This document shows positions 6,834 to 7,944 of a DNA stretch of 7,944 bases, in pieces. A model generated the notes under the pieces. The model did no database searches. It saw nothing but the letters and a program-made list of their open reading frames with translations, and was not told the DNA's origin. Where the stretch lies: positions 3,006 to 10,949 of the forward strand of contig QHTW01000059.1 in the NCBI GenBank assembly GCA_003220955.1, in the 5' to 3' direction. Within the stretch, counting starts at the first letter, position 1; the number at the start of each line of letters is the position of its first letter. Both the position numbers and the translations under genes were made by a program. Source of the DNA: Gemmatimonadota bacterium (GTDB lineage Bacteria; Gemmatimonadota; Gemmatimonadetes; Gemmatimonadales; GWC2-71-9).

Positions 6834-7944
6834 TTACCACCCCACGTCCACGGATAGGAAGAACTGGCGGTTCGATGGGAACGGCGCGAGATCGATGAAC
6901 CGGTTCAGGTTCGTCGCACCGAAGTTGTTGAACTCCGGATCGAAGCTCCAGTAGTTCGTCAGCTTGATCAGGTTGCGCGCCTGGAACGCGATCCGCAACG
7001 ACCGCGCATGGAAGTAGCGCACCCACTGGTCGGGCGCTTCGTAGCTCAGCGCCAGGTCGCGCAGGGTGACGTTGGTCGCGCTTTCGAGATAGGCGCGGAC
7101 GTCGCTCCCGCCGGCCCATGAGTTGTAGCGGAACGACCCGGCGGTGTAGGGGAGGACGTCCGGGCCGTTGACGTACGTCGCGGGAATGTTGTTCAGATCC
7201 CAACCGGCGCCGAAAATGCTGCGCGTGATCGGCGCGTCGTAATCGCGCGACGTGCCACCCTCGTCCCACAGCGTCCGGGTCATGTCGGCGACCTGGCCGC
7301 CCTGCCGCCAGTCGACGTTAGCCGACAGCGTCAGCCGCTTCCACCGGAACGAGCCCGAAAACGCCATGATGAAATCGGGGTTCGCATCGCCTGCGATCGT
7401 ATCGCGGTGCGCGGCGATCAGCCCCGGATTCGTGACCTCCGTGCCGATCGGCAGGATATTCCCCGCCGCGTCCAACGGCACATTGCCCCAGATCCAGGTC
7501 GTGCGGCCGCCCGGGCTGATGAAGTTCCGCCCGAATGCCGCACCGAACGAGCCAGGCGCTGGGAAGCGGGGCACGGTCAGCGGAAGATTCTCGATGGTCT
7601 GCTTGTTCTTCGAGAAGGTGGCCCGGAAGCTCAGGTCCATGTCCCGGCGCTGCATCGCGGCCGCGTTCAGCGACGCCTCGACGCCCTGCGTCTTCAGCTG
7701 GCCGCCGTTGATCACGAGGTTCGTCAGACCGCCGGACGGAATCGTGGCCGGCTGGAGCAGCAGATCCTTGATCGTTTTGTTGTAGAAGGTCCCTTCGAAC
7801 TGCAGGCGCCGGTTGAGGAACTGCACATCGGTGCCCGCTTCATATTCGTTCGAGGTCTCGGGCGTGATTCCCACGTTGCCCCGCACGCCGGCCTGAACCA
7901 GCGTCGGCGTACCGCCGTACGTGTTCCCCGCGTTCAGCACGACG
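6834..7944 (-). CDS. SusC/RagA-type TonB-dependent outer-membrane transporter, C-terminal part
   Basis: Only the last 369 residues are in the window; the frame is open to the right edge, so the signal peptide, any carboxypeptidase-like domain, plug and first barrel strands lie outside. The visible part is beta-barrel: ITPETSNEYEAGTDVQFLNR near the start, then FEGTFYNKTIKDLLL, VEASLNAAAM, LTLSANVDWRQGGQVADMT and AYLESATNVTLRDLALSYE. The SusC-type end is LRIAFQARNLIKLTNYW, then SFDPEFNNFG, closing with RQFFLSVDVGW and a terminal aromatic residue, as barrel proteins need for assembly. In the family this channel imports the ligand held by SusD, driven by TonB. It is cotranscribed with the SusD-like gene, whose start lies 54 nt after this stop. 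Its promoter is outside the window, so any control by the sigma/FecR pair cannot be judged here. Confidence 0.94.
   Translation of the reverse strand, partial: VVLNAGNTYGGTPTLVQAGVRGNVGITPETSNEYEAGTDVQFLNRRLQFEGTFYNKTIKDLLLQPATIPSGGLTNLVINGGQLKTQGVEASLNAAAMQRRDMDLSFRATFSKNKQTIENLPLTVPRFPAPGSFGAAFGRNFISPGGRTTWIWGNVPLDAAGNILPIGTEVTNPGLIAAHRDTIAGDANPDFIMAFSGSFRWKRLTLSANVDWRQGGQVADMTRTLWDEGGTSRDYDAPITRSIFGAGWDLNNIPATYVNGPDVLPYTAGSFRYNSWAGGSDVRAYLESATNVTLRDLALSYEAPDQWVRYFHARSLRIAFQARNLIKLTNYWSFDPEFNNFGATNLNRFIDLAPFPSNRQFFLSVDVGW

Overview
The window is strongly GC-rich and carries a SusC/SusD pair, an ECF sigma factor with a FecR-type anti-sigma regulator, and a small lipoprotein of a style I associate with Gemmatimonadota. 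I infer a Gemmatimonadota-like or related didermic bacterium. This rests on gene style alone, with no marker gene present.

Layout, left to right: (1) 1-783, minus, a FecR-family transmembrane regulator cut by the window edge. (2) 806-1358, minus, the ECF sigma factor directly upstream of it in the same operon. As written, its frame lacks its expected stop and runs 357 nt into fecR, which looks like a one-base indel. (3) 1359-1552, a divergent intergenic region with two near-identical 16-bp elements 26 bp apart, each containing a GCCG-N7-CGGC dyad. (4) 1553-2125, plus, a secreted lipoprotein with a probable small beta-barrel. (5) 2070-3479 and 3481-5263, minus, an ABC importer of NitT/TauT style: a two-domain permease followed 1 nt later by an ATPase with a C-terminal AAA-associated domain. 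The permease has a clear one-base frameshift near 3749-3758. (6) 5288-5330, a strong intrinsic terminator on the minus strand. (7) 5343-6779 and 6834-7944, minus, SusD-like lipoprotein and the C-terminal part of its SusC-like TonB-dependent transporter, cut by the right edge.

Together the genes read as a nutrient-uptake neighbourhood. SusC/SusD captures a ligand and takes it across the outer membrane. The SusCD terminator stands before an inner-membrane ABC importer that has no substrate-binding protein in view. A sigma/FecR pair of the cell-surface-signalling type follows, and it probably controls a further TonB-dependent receptor to the left of the window. The substrate cannot be read from the sequence. 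I found no RNA gene, CRISPR array, insertion sequence or phage element. No exotic new system is evident; the most informative oddities are the two (possibly three) reading-frame breaks, the paired dyad elements and the terminator immediately before the permease.
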